Part shown: positions 40,392 through 49,940 of the stretch, piece after piece
Position numbering within the stretch: position 1 is the stretch's first letter
How the letters are laid out: every line of letters starts with the position of its first letter
NCBI RefSeq assembly: GCF_050589645.1
Contig: NZ_JBNGOQ010000001.1
Location: 1,054,001-1,118,000, forward strand
Length of the DNA: 64,000 nt
Direction of reading: 5' to 3'
DNA from: JBNGOQ01 sp050589645
Lineage (GTDB): Bacteria > Bacteroidota > Bacteroidia > Flavobacteriales > Flavobacteriaceae
Made by a program: the position numbers and the translations under genes
Notes under the pieces: model-generated
Told to the model about the DNA's origin: nothing
Database searches by the model: none
The model's input: the letters and a program-made list of their open reading frames with translations, nothing else

Positions 40392-40493
40392 GATGTAAAG
40401 TATAAATTGGTTCGTTAATAATGCTTTCAACGCCCAAATATAAAGGATAGTATAAAAGGATTGTTGTTTCTTTGTAAAGAAATTTAAAAATGC

Positions 40494-41444
40494 ATGCGAG
40501 GAACTGTTTATAAATCTACCGGAAGCTGGTATACCGTAAAAGTCGCGGAGGGTAGTTTTTATGAGTGCAGGATCAAAGGAAAGTTCCGCATAAAGGGCAT
40601 TAAAAGTACGAATCCGGTGGCCGTGGGCGATGTGGTCCAGTTTGTGTTGGAAACCACAGGCGATGAAACCGTTGGGGTCATTACGAAAATCGAGGACCGA
40701 AGGAACTATATCATTAGGAAATCGGTGAAACTTTCCAAACAGACCCATATTATTGCCGCCAATCTGGATCAGGTTTTTTTAATGGTGACCCTGAACAATC
40801 CGGTTACCTTTACCCGTTTTATCGACCGCTTTTTGGTCACTTCCGAGGCCTATGAAATTCCTGCTATTTTGCTGTTTAACAAAGTGGACACCTATGGACG
40901 GGAGGAACTGGCCGAAATAAAGTACCTGGCGGCGCTGTACCGTAACATTGGTTATACCTGTATTGGGATTTCCGCGAAGACAGGGAAAAATGTGGATCAG
41001 GTACAGGCGTTGATGAAGGACAAGACCAGTATGTTTTCGGGACATTCTGGTGTGGGGAAGTCTACCCTGATCAATTATATAGCACCGGAATTGAACATAA
41101 AGACCTCGGAAATATCCCAACAGCATCTTCAGGGACAGCACACGACCACCTTTGCAGAAATGTACGATCTGGACTTTGGAGCGCGAATCATAGATACGCC
41201 AGGCATTAAAGGCTTTGGCATCGTAGATATGGATGCCGAGGAGATCGGGGATTATTTTCCTGAATTTTTTAAATTAAAGAGTGCATGTAAATTCAACAAT
41301 TGCCTTCATTTGGATGAACCCCAATGCGCCGTAAAGGAAGCACTGGAGGGGGATGAGGTAGCTTGGAGCCGGTATCAGAGCTATGTACAGATGATTACGG
41401 GCGAAGAGGAGAATTACAGGGTAGATATACACAGTGAAAAATAA
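40494..41444 (+). CDS. rsgA: ribosome small subunit-dependent GTPase RsgA
   Basis: Late 30S maturation GTPase. 316 residues with an N-terminal OB-fold, circularly permuted GTPase motifs in the order G4 (FNKVD), G1 (GHSGVGKST), G3 (DTPG), and a C-terminal zinc motif of the C-x5-H-type (CKFNNCLHLDEPQC). The following gene dtd begins at the very next base after its stop codon, so they form an operon. Confidence 0.96.
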   Translation: MRGTVYKSTGSWYTVKVAEGSFYECRIKGKFRIKGIKSTNPVAVGDVVQFVLETTGDETVGVITKIEDRRNYIIRKSVKLSKQTHIIAANLDQVFLMVTLNNPVTFTRFIDRFLVTSEAYEIPAILLFNKVDTYGREELAEIKYLAALYRNIGYTCIGISAKTGKNVDQVQALMKDKTSMFSGHSGVGKSTLINYIAPELNIKTSEISQQHLQGQHTTTFAEMYDLDFGARIIDTPGIKGFGIVDMDAEEIGDYFPEFFKLKSACKFNNCLHLDEPQCAVKEALEGDEVAWSRYQSYVQMITGEEENYRVDIHSEK

Positions 41445-41897
41445 ATGAGGGTCGTAGTGCAAAGAGTTTCCCGGGCAAGCGTCACCGTGGACCAGAAGGT
41501 GATCTCCGAAATAGGTGAAGGGTTGCTGATTCTATTGGGCATCGAGGAGGCCGATGGTCTCGAGGATATCCAATGGTTGTCCCGAAAGATTGTGAACCTA
41601 AGAATTTTCAACGATGACCAGGGGGTGATGAACCAATCGCTAATGGCGGTGAACGGCGGCGCCATTGTGGTGAGTCAGTTTACCTTGCATGCGGCAACAA
41701 AAAAAGGGAACAGACCTTCCTATATCAAAGCGGCGAAACCGGAAAGTGCGATTCCGCTCTATGAACAGTTCGTCGGACAACTGGAACAGGACTTGGGTAA
41801 AGAGATTGGGGTAGGAGTTTTTGGAGCGGATATGAAGGTAGCCCTCTTGAACGACGGTCCTGTGACCATTATTATAGATTCAAAAAACAGGGAATAA
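41445..41897 (+). CDS. dtd: D-aminoacyl-tRNA deacylase
   Basis: Removes D-amino acids wrongly attached to tRNA. 150 residues, standard length, with the starting MRVVVQRVSRASV, the SQFTL motif near residue 78 and the NDGPVT motif near 137 that together form the active site across the dimer. No gap to rsgA. Confidence 0.96.
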   Translation: MRVVVQRVSRASVTVDQKVISEIGEGLLILLGIEEADGLEDIQWLSRKIVNLRIFNDDQGVMNQSLMAVNGGAIVVSQFTLHAATKKGNRPSYIKAAKPESAIPLYEQFVGQLEQDLGKEIGVGVFGADMKVALLNDGPVTIIIDSKNRE

Positions 41898-41980
41898 CAC
41901 TTTTAATCGATTTTTTTATCGTGATTGTAAGAAATTTACGATTTTAGCTATTGAAAGTTATCAGACCAAACCAAACCAAA

Positions 41981-43897
41981 ATGCGCTTCTTGTTCCCTAT
42001 TTGCTTTCTTTTCCTGTGCCATTTTTTGCCGGCCCAAGACTCTACATATACAATACTTTCCTTAGACAAGGCACTAACTGAGAACGCAAATGCCGTGGTG
42101 CGTTTGGATGATATGGTCGTGGAACTTTTCTCCAAAAGGGAAATGAGCATAAAACTTACAAGAGTAGTTACCGTGCTTAACAAATTGGGAAACAAGCATA
42201 CCCATACGTCCATAGGTTACAACAACAGCATTAAGGTAAAACATGTACAAGCTGTGATTTATGATGCATTTGGCAATGAGATGGATAAAATAAAGAGAAA
42301 GGACTTCAGGGATGTTAGTGCCGTCAGTGGAGGTACATTATATTCGGACTCTAGGGTATTGTATATGGAATACACGCCGGTGCAGTATCCCTATACAGTT
42401 GAATTCACCTATGAGGTAAGCACGCAAAATACGGGAAATATCCCATCTTGGTATTTTCTCGATGGTTTTTTGGTGAGTACTGAGGAAAGTAAATACACTA
42501 TTGTATATAATGCTCCAGGGTTAAAACCTATAATTAAGGAAAAAAATATCTCGGGAATCGATGTTTCCAAAACTGATGTGGGAAATAAAATCAGTTATAA
42601 AGCTTCACATATTGAGGCGATAAGGAAAGAAAATTTAAGTCCGTCCTTCGGTAAGATCGCACCAAAACTTTTGGTCAGGGCCATAAACTTTAACCACGAA
42701 GGTTATGATGCCTCGGTCCAGAACTGGAAGGATGTTGGCTTATGGATGCATGACAATCTCTTAAAGGACAGGGGTGTTCTTCCGGAAGCAACGAAAGAAA
42801 AGGCCAGATCTTTGGTTAAAGGGGTCACGGACAATTTGGAGAAGGCAAAATTAATTTATGAATATGTTCAGAAGAATACCAGGTACATAAGTGTGCAGGT
42901 AGGCATAGGGGGGTTACAGCCCATTAGCGCCATAGATGTGGATAGGGTAAAATACGGGGATTGTAAGGGGCTGTCAAATTACACAAAGGCCCTTCTCAAT
43001 GCAGTGGACGTACCGGCTTACTATACCCATGTAGAATCGGGTAGGGATAAAGTGGATTTTGAGGACGATTTTGCCGATCTGGGGCAGGGTGATCATGTTA
43101 TACTCGCCATTCCGTATAATGATACGTATTATTGGATCGATTGTACCTCCCAAATCCATCCCTTTGGATTCATCGGCGATTTCACCGATGGAAGAAAAGT
43201 TTTGGTCATTACACCTCAAGGGGGTGAACTTGCTACGACCGCTTCCTATTTGAATGAGGAAAACCGCCAAAAGACCTCGGCAAGTTGCTCTTTAAATAGC
43301 GATGGGGGCATTAAGGCAGAAGTGCTTATCAATACCGAAGGAATACAATACGACAATCGTTTTTACCTGGAAGACAAAACCAACGATGATGTTATAAAAC
43401 ACTACAAGAATTACTGGTCCAATATCAACAATTTAAGTGTAAAGGAGCATACGTTCAAAAATGATAGGGAAGATATCGTTTTTACGGAAACGGTTTCTTT
43501 GAGCGCTACCAACTATGCTACAAAAAGTGGTGATCGCATTTTGTTTACGCTCAACGTGTTCAATAACAATGGGTATGTACCCAATAGATATAGGAATAGG
43601 AAGATGCCCTTGGAAATTCAAAGGGGCTTTTTGGATGAGGATGAACTGACCCTACAGCTCCCGGAAGGATATCAGGTAGAAGCCCTTCCAGAAGAAAAGA
43701 ACATCAAAAACGAATTTGGTGCATATTCCATGTCGGCTTCCCTGAGCGAGGATGGGAAAGCAGTGGTCTATAAGCGCAGCCTCTTTGTTAAGGAGGGGGC
43801 CTATCCCAAAGAAAAATACGATAGCTATAGAGATTTTAGAAGAACAACGGCCCGTGCCGACAATGCGCAAATGGTGCTTGTTAAGAGCAATCCGTAG
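41981..43897 (+). CDS. DUF3857 / transglutaminase-like protein with intact catalytic triad
   Basis: 638 residues; ATG 41981 gives signal peptide MRFLFPICFLFLCHFLPAQ. Residues about 50-210 are DUF3857, followed by a transglutaminase-like domain with Cys328 (YGDCKG), His372 (GDHVIL) and Asp387 (WIDCT) in the expected order, and a C-terminal DUF3858-like beta domain. Probably a secreted or periplasmic cysteine protease or crosslinking enzyme; substrate unknown. It is followed 22 bases later by a related gene whose triad is lost. Confidence 0.88.
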   Translation: MRFLFPICFLFLCHFLPAQDSTYTILSLDKALTENANAVVRLDDMVVELFSKREMSIKLTRVVTVLNKLGNKHTHTSIGYNNSIKVKHVQAVIYDAFGNEMDKIKRKDFRDVSAVSGGTLYSDSRVLYMEYTPVQYPYTVEFTYEVSTQNTGNIPSWYFLDGFLVSTEESKYTIVYNAPGLKPIIKEKNISGIDVSKTDVGNKISYKASHIEAIRKENLSPSFGKIAPKLLVRAINFNHEGYDASVQNWKDVGLWMHDNLLKDRGVLPEATKEKARSLVKGVTDNLEKAKLIYEYVQKNTRYISVQVGIGGLQPISAIDVDRVKYGDCKGLSNYTKALLNAVDVPAYYTHVESGRDKVDFEDDFADLGQGDHVILAIPYNDTYYWIDCTSQIHPFGFIGDFTDGRKVLVITPQGGELATTASYLNEENRQKTSASCSLNSDGGIKAEVLINTEGIQYDNRFYLEDKTNDDVIKHYKNYWSNINNLSVKEHTFKNDREDIVFTETVSLSATNYATKSGDRILFTLNVFNNNGYVPNRYRNRKMPLEIQRGFLDEDELTLQLPEGYQVEALPEEKNIKNEFGAYSMSASLSEDGKAVVYKRSLFVKEGAYPKEKYDSYRDFRRTTARADNAQMVLVKSNP

Positions 43898-43919
43898 AAT
43901 TGATAATAACCCAACCAAA

Positions 43920-45941
43920 ATGATGAGGAAACCACAATTTAGATTGACTGGGATATGCCTGTTCCTGGTATTGATTACGACCGCACAAGAGGTAAAATTC
44001 GGAAAAGTGTCCAAAGAAGAACTCATGGAAAGTGTTTATGCAAAGGATTCATCGGCACCAGCCGTAGTGCTGTATAGGGATGTTGATGTTTCCTATTCCT
44101 ATGCACAATCTGTTGGATTTCAGGTAATAACGCGGGTTCATGAGCGTGCCAAACTGTTCAATAAAAACGGCTTTAAATTTGCCACGGTTACAGAGCGACT
44201 TTACAAAAGCAAGAGCGACAGGGAATCCCTCAGCGGCCTTAAAGCCTTCACGTATACTTTGGAAAATGGTGAGGTGGTAAAGACTAAACTGAAGAGCTCA
44301 GAGATGTTTTCCAAATCGCTCTCGAAGTACCACAATGAAGAGAAGTTCACGATGCCCAATGTGAAGGAGGGAAGCGTTGTGGAATACGAATATAAAATTG
44401 TATCGCCTTTTGCTTATTCCATTGACGAAATTGTGCTGCAATACGATATCCCAATACAGCAGCAGCATATTAACATCTCGATTCCGGAATATTTTGCCTT
44501 TAAGCCGAGCATGAAAGGATATTTGGGAATTAACCCAAAATACGGTTCGAAATCGGGGAAGATAAACTTCCAGACAAAGCGCAAGGACCAAGATGACTAT
44601 ACTGGAAAATCATACTATAGTTCAAGCAGTGTTGACTATACTATAAAAACGACCAACTTTACCATGAGGGATGTACCGGCCTTACAAAAGGAACCTCATG
44701 TAAACAATATGAACAACTACCGGTCAAGCATCAATTACGAGCTCCAATATGTAAAGTATCCAAATTCTCCTATGGAAAGTTTTTCCACTACCTGGGAAAA
44801 AGTGGTGAAGACCATTTACAACAGTGACAGCTTTGGTAAGCAGTTAACCTATTCCAGGTTTTTCAAAAACCAGCTCAATGCTGTTCTTGCTGGAGCGTCC
44901 AGTGATGTTGAAAAGATGGTGGCAGTTTTTTCCCATGTACAACGGCACATGAACTGGAATGGCTATTTTGGGAAATATGCCGAAAAGGGAGTGAAGGATG
45001 CATATGAAGAAAGGACAGGAAACGTGGCCGACATTAACCTTATTTTGGTTTCGATGCTCAGGGAGGCAGGGTTGACGGCGAATCCGGTGTTGATTAGCAC
45101 GCGGGACAACGGAGTGCCGCTTTTTCCGACGCGCGAGGGTTTCAACTATGTAATCGCGTCCGCCCAAATCGCAGACAAGACCATTTTATTGGATGCCTGC
45201 AATAAGTATACGGAACCCAATCTATTGCCTACATCGGCCCTGAACTGGTCCGGTCGGATCATAAAGGAAAATGGAAGTTCTTCCATTGTGTCCGTGGTTC
45301 CAGGGAAACGTTCCGTTACAACTGAAATGATGAGCGTAAACCTGGACGTGAACGGTGATATATCAGGGAAAATTCGAAAGTCGTTAACGTACTATAACGC
45401 GTATCTTTTCAGGAATACCTATAATGACGTCAGCGAAGAGGATTATCTGGAAAGGTTGGAAAACACCGGTGCCGGAATGGAAATTTCGAATTATAAGGTC
45501 GATAATAGTAAAGTGCTGGGCAAACCCATTGTGGAGAGTTTTGATTTTTATTCAGAAAACCAGTTGGACATTATCGGTGATAAGATTTATTTTTCGCCCT
45601 TGCTTTTCAATACGACCAAGGAAAACCCCTTTAAATTGGAGGAACGTAATTATCCTATAGATTTTACTTATCCGCGCCAAAAAAAATATATTCTAAACAT
45701 AACCATTCCGGAAGGCTATACAGTGACATCCAAACCCGAGGACTTACGTCTTGCGTTGGAAAACAACATGGGAAGTTTCATCTTTAGAATTTTGAATCCG
45801 GATACCAATACGCTTCAGATTATGGCCGATTTCAAGATCAACCAAGCGGTCATCCCGGTCCAGGCTTACGGCAGCATCAAAGAATTGTATAAAAAAATCG
45901 TTGAAAAAGAGACAGAAAAGGTAGTTTTATCCAAAATTTAA
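43920..45941 (+). CDS. DUF3857 / transglutaminase-like protein, active site degenerate
   Basis: 673 residues from the tandem ATG ATG at 43920; signal peptide through LVLITTAQ. It has the same domain order as the preceding protein, but the catalytic Cys position reads Val369 (TGNVADIN) and the His position Tyr410 (FNYVIA); only Asp425 (LLDACNKY) remains. It is probably a non-catalytic partner or binding protein for the upstream homologue, with which it likely forms an operon. A longer frame opening upstream overlaps the previous gene and was rejected. Confidence 0.85.
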   Translation: MMRKPQFRLTGICLFLVLITTAQEVKFGKVSKEELMESVYAKDSSAPAVVLYRDVDVSYSYAQSVGFQVITRVHERAKLFNKNGFKFATVTERLYKSKSDRESLSGLKAFTYTLENGEVVKTKLKSSEMFSKSLSKYHNEEKFTMPNVKEGSVVEYEYKIVSPFAYSIDEIVLQYDIPIQQQHINISIPEYFAFKPSMKGYLGINPKYGSKSGKINFQTKRKDQDDYTGKSYYSSSSVDYTIKTTNFTMRDVPALQKEPHVNNMNNYRSSINYELQYVKYPNSPMESFSTTWEKVVKTIYNSDSFGKQLTYSRFFKNQLNAVLAGASSDVEKMVAVFSHVQRHMNWNGYFGKYAEKGVKDAYEERTGNVADINLILVSMLREAGLTANPVLISTRDNGVPLFPTREGFNYVIASAQIADKTILLDACNKYTEPNLLPTSALNWSGRIIKENGSSSIVSVVPGKRSVTTEMMSVNLDVNGDISGKIRKSLTYYNAYLFRNTYNDVSEEDYLERLENTGAGMEISNYKVDNSKVLGKPIVESFDFYSENQLDIIGDKIYFSPLLFNTTKENPFKLEERNYPIDFTYPRQKKYILNITIPEGYTVTSKPEDLRLALENNMGSFIFRILNPDTNTLQIMADFKINQAVIPVQAYGSIKELYKKIVEKETEKVVLSKI

Positions 45942-45945
45942 GAGG

Positions 45946-46272
45946 ATGAACATACAAAATGCCCAACAAGTCGTTGACGATTGGATAAAGGAACATGGGG
46001 TTCGTTATTTTAACGAACTCACCAATATGGCCCAGCTCACCGAGGAGGTGGGCGAGGTTGCCCGGATTATTGCCCGGAGATACGGGGAACAGAGCGAAAA
46101 AGCTTCCGACAAGGACAAGGACCTGGGAGAGGAATTGGCAGATGTCCTGTTCGTAGTGCTCTGTTTGGCCAACCAGACGGGAGTAGATCTGCAATCGGCC
46201 TTCGACAGGAAATTGGACCTGAAGACGAAGCGCGACAGCGATAGGCACCGCAACAACGAAAAGCTGAAATAG
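45946..46272 (+). CDS. MazG-like nucleotide pyrophosphohydrolase
   Basis: 108 residues, one all-alpha MazG-type domain. The metal-binding acidic pairs are in QLTEEVGEVARI (EExxE, near residue 30) and DLGEELADVLFVVL (near 60). It would hydrolyse non-canonical or excess NTPs to NMP and PPi. The start follows GAGG four bases after the DUF3857 gene, so it probably shares that transcript, although no functional link is obvious. Confidence 0.9.
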   Translation: MNIQNAQQVVDDWIKEHGVRYFNELTNMAQLTEEVGEVARIIARRYGEQSEKASDKDKDLGEELADVLFVVLCLANQTGVDLQSAFDRKLDLKTKRDSDRHRNNEKLK

Positions 46273-46275
46273 TAG

Positions 46276-46283
46276 TATATTTG
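46276..46283 (+). promoter_or_regulatory. promoter -7 box for aroA
   Basis: TATATTTG matches TAnnTTTG exactly, right after the mazG-like stop codon and 81 bases before the aroA TTG start. Confidence 0.6.
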
Positions 46284-46321
46284 TAGCTTGTTCGCAGCGG
46301 ATGTCCCGTAGCGTTACAAAA

Positions 46322-46337
46322 TGGCCCGCATGGGCCA
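46322..46337 (+). other. GC-rich hairpin in the aroA leader
   Basis: TGGCCC and GGGCCA pair around GCAT, followed by AAGATCTTTT, 28 bases before the aroA start. It could be an attenuator or an mRNA stabiliser; there is no leader peptide. Confidence 0.45.
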
Positions 46338-46364
46338 AGATCTTTTGTAAAAACAGCCCAGAAA

Positions 46365-47594
46365 TTGAAATTACACCTTTCCGCTCCGCCAAACAGTCTT
46401 TTACGGTCCCGCATACAAATCACAGGCTCCAAAAGTGAGTCCAATAGACTGTTGCTATTACAAGCCTTATATCCTAACATAACCATTGACAACCTTTCCA
46501 ATTCGGACGATTCGGAAGTGATGCAGCAAGGACTGCAGATCCATCGGGGAGAAGTGGATATCCACCATGCCGGAACGGCCATGCGGTTCTTAACGGCCTT
46601 TTTTGCCTCGCAAGAGGGCAGGGACGTGGTGCTTACCGGCTCCAAACGCATGACGGAGCGGCCGGTAAAGGTCCTCGTAGATGCCCTTCGCAGTTTGGGA
46701 GCGGAGATTGCTTATGTGGGAAATGAGGGGTATCCTCCCATACAGATCAAAGGAAAACAACTTCTGGAACGAAAGGCAAGCCTGCCCGCCAACATTAGTA
46801 GCCAATATATTTCGGCCCTGTTGCTGATTGCAGCGCGTCTGGAAAACGGTTTGGAGCTGGAGTTGGTGGGTAAGATTACCTCCGTTCCCTATATTGACAT
46901 GACCCTGGGACTCCTATCGCAGTTGGGCATACAAAACTCCTTTGAGGGAAATACGATTACCATCGCTCCCAAAGTGTCGGTAGACCCAGTTAATTTGGTG
47001 GTGGAGTCCGATTGGAGCTCCGCCTCTTATTTTTACAGTATTGTGGCACTGGGCGCCGTGGGTACTGAAATACAGTTGTCGGCCTACCGGGAAAACAGCT
47101 TGCAGGGAGATAGTGTGCTTGCGGAGGTATATAAGCGTTTTGGCGTAGAGACCGCCTTTGGGGAACAGACGGTGGTACTTCGCAAAACAAGGGAATGCCA
47201 GTTGTCTACCGTAGATTTTGAGTTGTCCAATGCTCCGGATATTGCACAGACCATTGCAGTTAGCTGTTTTGGACTGGGTATGGGCTGTCATTTAAGCGGC
47301 TTACACACCCTGAAGATCAAGGAAACGGACAGGCTGGAGGCCCTGCAAACGGAACTTTCAAAGTTGGGCGCGGCAATTTCGGTCACGGACCGTACCTTAA
47401 CGTTAATGCCGACTACCACGATGAAAAAGGACGTTGTCATAGACACCTATAACGATCACAGAATGGCCATGGCATTCGCCCCCCTGGCGTTAAAGACCTC
47501 CCTGATCATCAATGACGCCGAGGTAGTTTCAAAGTCCTATCCCGATTATTGGAAAGACCTCAAGAGCCTACAATTCAACATAAGCGAACTTTAA
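46365..47594 (+). CDS. aroA: 3-phosphoshikimate 1-carboxyvinyltransferase (EPSP synthase)
   Basis: Sixth shikimate step, joining PEP to shikimate 3-phosphate. 409 residues with SKSESNRLLLLQAL near 22, HHAGTAMRFLTAFFA near 67, TLKIKETDRLEAL near 315 and DTYNDHRMAMAFAPLAL near 366. The start codon is TTG, supported by the N-terminal MKLHLSAP reading and absence of an ATG in place. It is unlinked to the pheA operon 7 kb away and has its own promoter. Confidence 0.95.
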   Translation: MKLHLSAPPNSLLRSRIQITGSKSESNRLLLLQALYPNITIDNLSNSDDSEVMQQGLQIHRGEVDIHHAGTAMRFLTAFFASQEGRDVVLTGSKRMTERPVKVLVDALRSLGAEIAYVGNEGYPPIQIKGKQLLERKASLPANISSQYISALLLIAARLENGLELELVGKITSVPYIDMTLGLLSQLGIQNSFEGNTITIAPKVSVDPVNLVVESDWSSASYFYSIVALGAVGTEIQLSAYRENSLQGDSVLAEVYKRFGVETAFGEQTVVLRKTRECQLSTVDFELSNAPDIAQTIAVSCFGLGMGCHLSGLHTLKIKETDRLEALQTELSKLGAAISVTDRTLTLMPTTTMKKDVVIDTYNDHRMAMAFAPLALKTSLIINDAEVVSKSYPDYWKDLKSLQFNISEL

Positions 47595-47617
47595 TTTTTA
47601 TTTATTGGCTGTTTTAC

Positions 47618-47649
47618 TTGACAACCCCTGTTCGCGCATTGTATATTTG
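47618..47649 (+). promoter_or_regulatory. promoter of queA
   Basis: TTG at 47618-47620, a 21-base spacer and TATATTTG at 47642-47649, 33 bases before queA. Confidence 0.7.
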
Positions 47650-47682
47650 CAGCCGCAAAAATCCCTAATAAAACCTTTTTAA

Positions 47683-48732
47683 ATGAAATTATCGCACTTT
47701 AATTTTGAGCTTCCTAAAGAATTAATGGCCGAGTATCCTGCCGAAAACCGGGACGAATCCAAATTGATGGTCGTACATCGGGAAACGGGAAAGATCGAGC
47801 ATAAGATGTTCAAGGACCTTATAGATTATTTTGATGAAGGCGATGTTATGGTCCTAAACAATACCAAGGTTTTTCCGGCTAGGCTATATGGCAATAAGGA
47901 AAAGACAGGCGCTCGCATAGAGGTTTTTTTATTGCGCGAACTCAACGAAGAGCAAAGGCTTTGGGATGTTCTGGTGGATCCGGCACGTAAAATACGGATT
48001 GGGAACAAACTCTACTTTGGGGATGATGAAAGTTTGGTGGCTGAGGTAATAGACAATACTACCTCCCGCGGTAGGACCCTGCGTTTTTTATACGATGGCT
48101 CCTATACCGATTTTAGAAGAAAACTTAGGGAACTGGGTGAGACCCCACTGCCCAAATATATAAAACGGGAGGTAGAGCCCGAGGACGAAAATCGTTACCA
48201 GACCATATACGCCAAGCACGAGGGGGCCGTGGCAGCACCCACTGCGGGTCTTCACTTTTCCAAACATTTGTTGAAACGCTTGGAGATCAAAGGGATAGAT
48301 TTTGCCGAGATTACCCTGCATGTAGGCCTAGGTACTTTTAATCCTGTGGAGGTGGAGGATCTTTCCAAACACAAAATGGATAGTGAGGAGCTTATTATTG
48401 ATGAACGGGCCACAGAAATCGTGAACAACGCCAAGCCCAATAGGAAAAAAGTATGTGCGGTTGGGACCACGGCCATGCGAGGTCTGGAAAGTGCTGTTTC
48501 TTCGGAACATACCTTGAACACCTTTGATGGCTGGACCAATAAGTTCATTTTTCCTCCCTACGATTTTAGCATCGCCAATTGTATGGTAACCAATTTTCAT
48601 TTACCGAAGTCCACCCTCCTTATGATGGTGTCTGCCTTTATGGGCCATGATCTTATGAAAAGGGCCTACAAAGAGGCTATCATAGAAGGCTATAAGTTCT
48701 ATTCTTATGGAGATGCCATGTTGATCATTTGA
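47683..48732 (+). CDS. queA: S-adenosylmethionine:tRNA ribosyltransferase-isomerase
   Basis: Transfers the ribosyl part of SAM to 7-aminomethyl-7-deazaguanine in tRNA, giving epoxyqueuosine. 349 residues with ELPKELMAEYPAENRDESKL at the start, MVLNNTKVFPARLYG near 50, and YAKHEGAVAAPTAGLHFS near 180. Monocistronic, ending in a terminator shared with the rlmN leader. Confidence 0.96.
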   Translation: MKLSHFNFELPKELMAEYPAENRDESKLMVVHRETGKIEHKMFKDLIDYFDEGDVMVLNNTKVFPARLYGNKEKTGARIEVFLLRELNEEQRLWDVLVDPARKIRIGNKLYFGDDESLVAEVIDNTTSRGRTLRFLYDGSYTDFRRKLRELGETPLPKYIKREVEPEDENRYQTIYAKHEGAVAAPTAGLHFSKHLLKRLEIKGIDFAEITLHVGLGTFNPVEVEDLSKHKMDSEELIIDERATEIVNNAKPNRKKVCAVGTTAMRGLESAVSSEHTLNTFDGWTNKFIFPPYDFSIANCMVTNFHLPKSTLLMMVSAFMGHDLMKRAYKEAIIEGYKFYSYGDAMLII

Positions 48733-48754
48733 TCGATGTGCACAATATAAAATG

Positions 48755-48798
48755 ATCCCGTCGTATCTTGGTGTATAGTAAGATAGGCGGGATTTTTT
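48755..48798 (+). terminator. terminator after queA
   Basis: ATCCCG pairs with CGGGAT, strengthened by an inner ATCTT/AAGAT stem, and is followed by six T. Confidence 0.7.
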
Positions 48799-48809
48799 AA
48801 AACTAGCTG

Positions 48810-49853
48810 GTGGAGAACAAAAAAAAGAAAGATGTACGTGCCTTGACAAAGGAGCAACTCCGGGCGTTCTTTACCGCTCAAGGGGATCAGGCTTTCAGGG
48901 GCAATCAGGTATATGAGTGGTTGTGGCAAAAAGGGGCCCATTCCTTTGATGCCATGACCAACATATCCAAGGAGACCCGCCTTCTGTTGGACACCAATTT
49001 TGTAATCAACCACATTAAGGTAGACCAAATGCAGCGCAGCAAGGATGGTACCATCAAGAACGCGGTAAGACTGCATGATGGTCTGGTGGTAGAGTCCGTA
49101 CTCATCCCGACCGCAAAGAGGACCACCGCCTGTGTTTCCAGCCAGGTGGGTTGTAGCTTGGATTGTCGCTTTTGTGCCACTGCGAGGCTAAAACGGATGC
49201 GAAACCTGAATCCCGATGAAATCTATGACCAGGTAGTGGCCATTGACAACGAAAGCCGGCTGTATTTCAACAGGCCCCTGAGCAATATTGTCTTTATGGG
49301 CATGGGAGAACCTTTAATGAACTATAACAATGTTCTAAAGGCCATAGAAAAGATTACCTCTGTCGAGGGCTTGGGGATGTCGCCCAAGCGCATTACGGTC
49401 TCTACCTCGGGAGTGCCCAAGATGATAAAAAAAATGGCCGATCAGCGGGTGAAATTCAAATTGGCCGTATCCCTGCATTCTGCCATTGAGGAGACCCGTA
49501 CCTCCATCATGCCGTTCAACGCCACATTTACGCTGCAAGATCTTCGGGAAGCACTGGAATATTGGTATCGGGAAACTAAAAGTAGGATTACCTATGAGTA
49601 TGTGGTTTGGAAGGATGTCAACGATTCCCAAAAGGACATCGACGCCTTAGTGGATTTTTGTCGTTTTGCCCCATCCAAAGTGAACCTTATTGAGTATAAT
49701 CCCATAGATGATGGGGAATTCCAGCAGGCACCTACATCGGTTATCGATCGTTATGTGGAATGCCTGGAACAAAATGGTATTACCGTTACGGTACGCCGGT
49801 CCCGTGGGAAGGACATCGATGCCGCCTGCGGACAGTTGGCAAATAAATCCTAG
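48810..49853 (+). CDS. rlmN: 23S rRNA (adenine-2503-C2) methyltransferase
   Basis: Radical SAM enzyme that methylates A2503 of 23S rRNA and A37 of some tRNAs. 347 residues, GTG start. The radical SAM cluster motif is CSLDCRFC (near residue 118), with the two catalytic cysteines of the family at C111 region (TACVSSQVGC) and near the C-terminus (DIDAACGQL). FMGMGEPLMNY and VSTSGVPKMI are standard family blocks. Confidence 0.96.
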   Translation: MENKKKKDVRALTKEQLRAFFTAQGDQAFRGNQVYEWLWQKGAHSFDAMTNISKETRLLLDTNFVINHIKVDQMQRSKDGTIKNAVRLHDGLVVESVLIPTAKRTTACVSSQVGCSLDCRFCATARLKRMRNLNPDEIYDQVVAIDNESRLYFNRPLSNIVFMGMGEPLMNYNNVLKAIEKITSVEGLGMSPKRITVSTSGVPKMIKKMADQRVKFKLAVSLHSAIEETRTSIMPFNATFTLQDLREALEYWYRETKSRITYEYVVWKDVNDSQKDIDALVDFCRFAPSKVNLIEYNPIDDGEFQQAPTSVIDRYVECLEQNGITVTVRRSRGKDIDAACGQLANKS

Positions 49854-49940
49854 CGCCTGTTTTAAAGATTGCCATACAAAGGGTAATATGTTAAGCTTAT
49901 CCGTTAGATGGTCCCAAACCCCTTAATTTTACCTAATTTT

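Noticed and set aside
40392..40748. N-terminal extension of the small secreted protein on the minus strand
   Set aside because: It crosses the divergent gap and rsgA; the internal start gives a clear signal peptide.
47595..47682. preQ1 riboswitch before queA
   Set aside because: The leader after the predicted transcription start is only about 27 bases and has no stem, too short for a known preQ1 aptamer.
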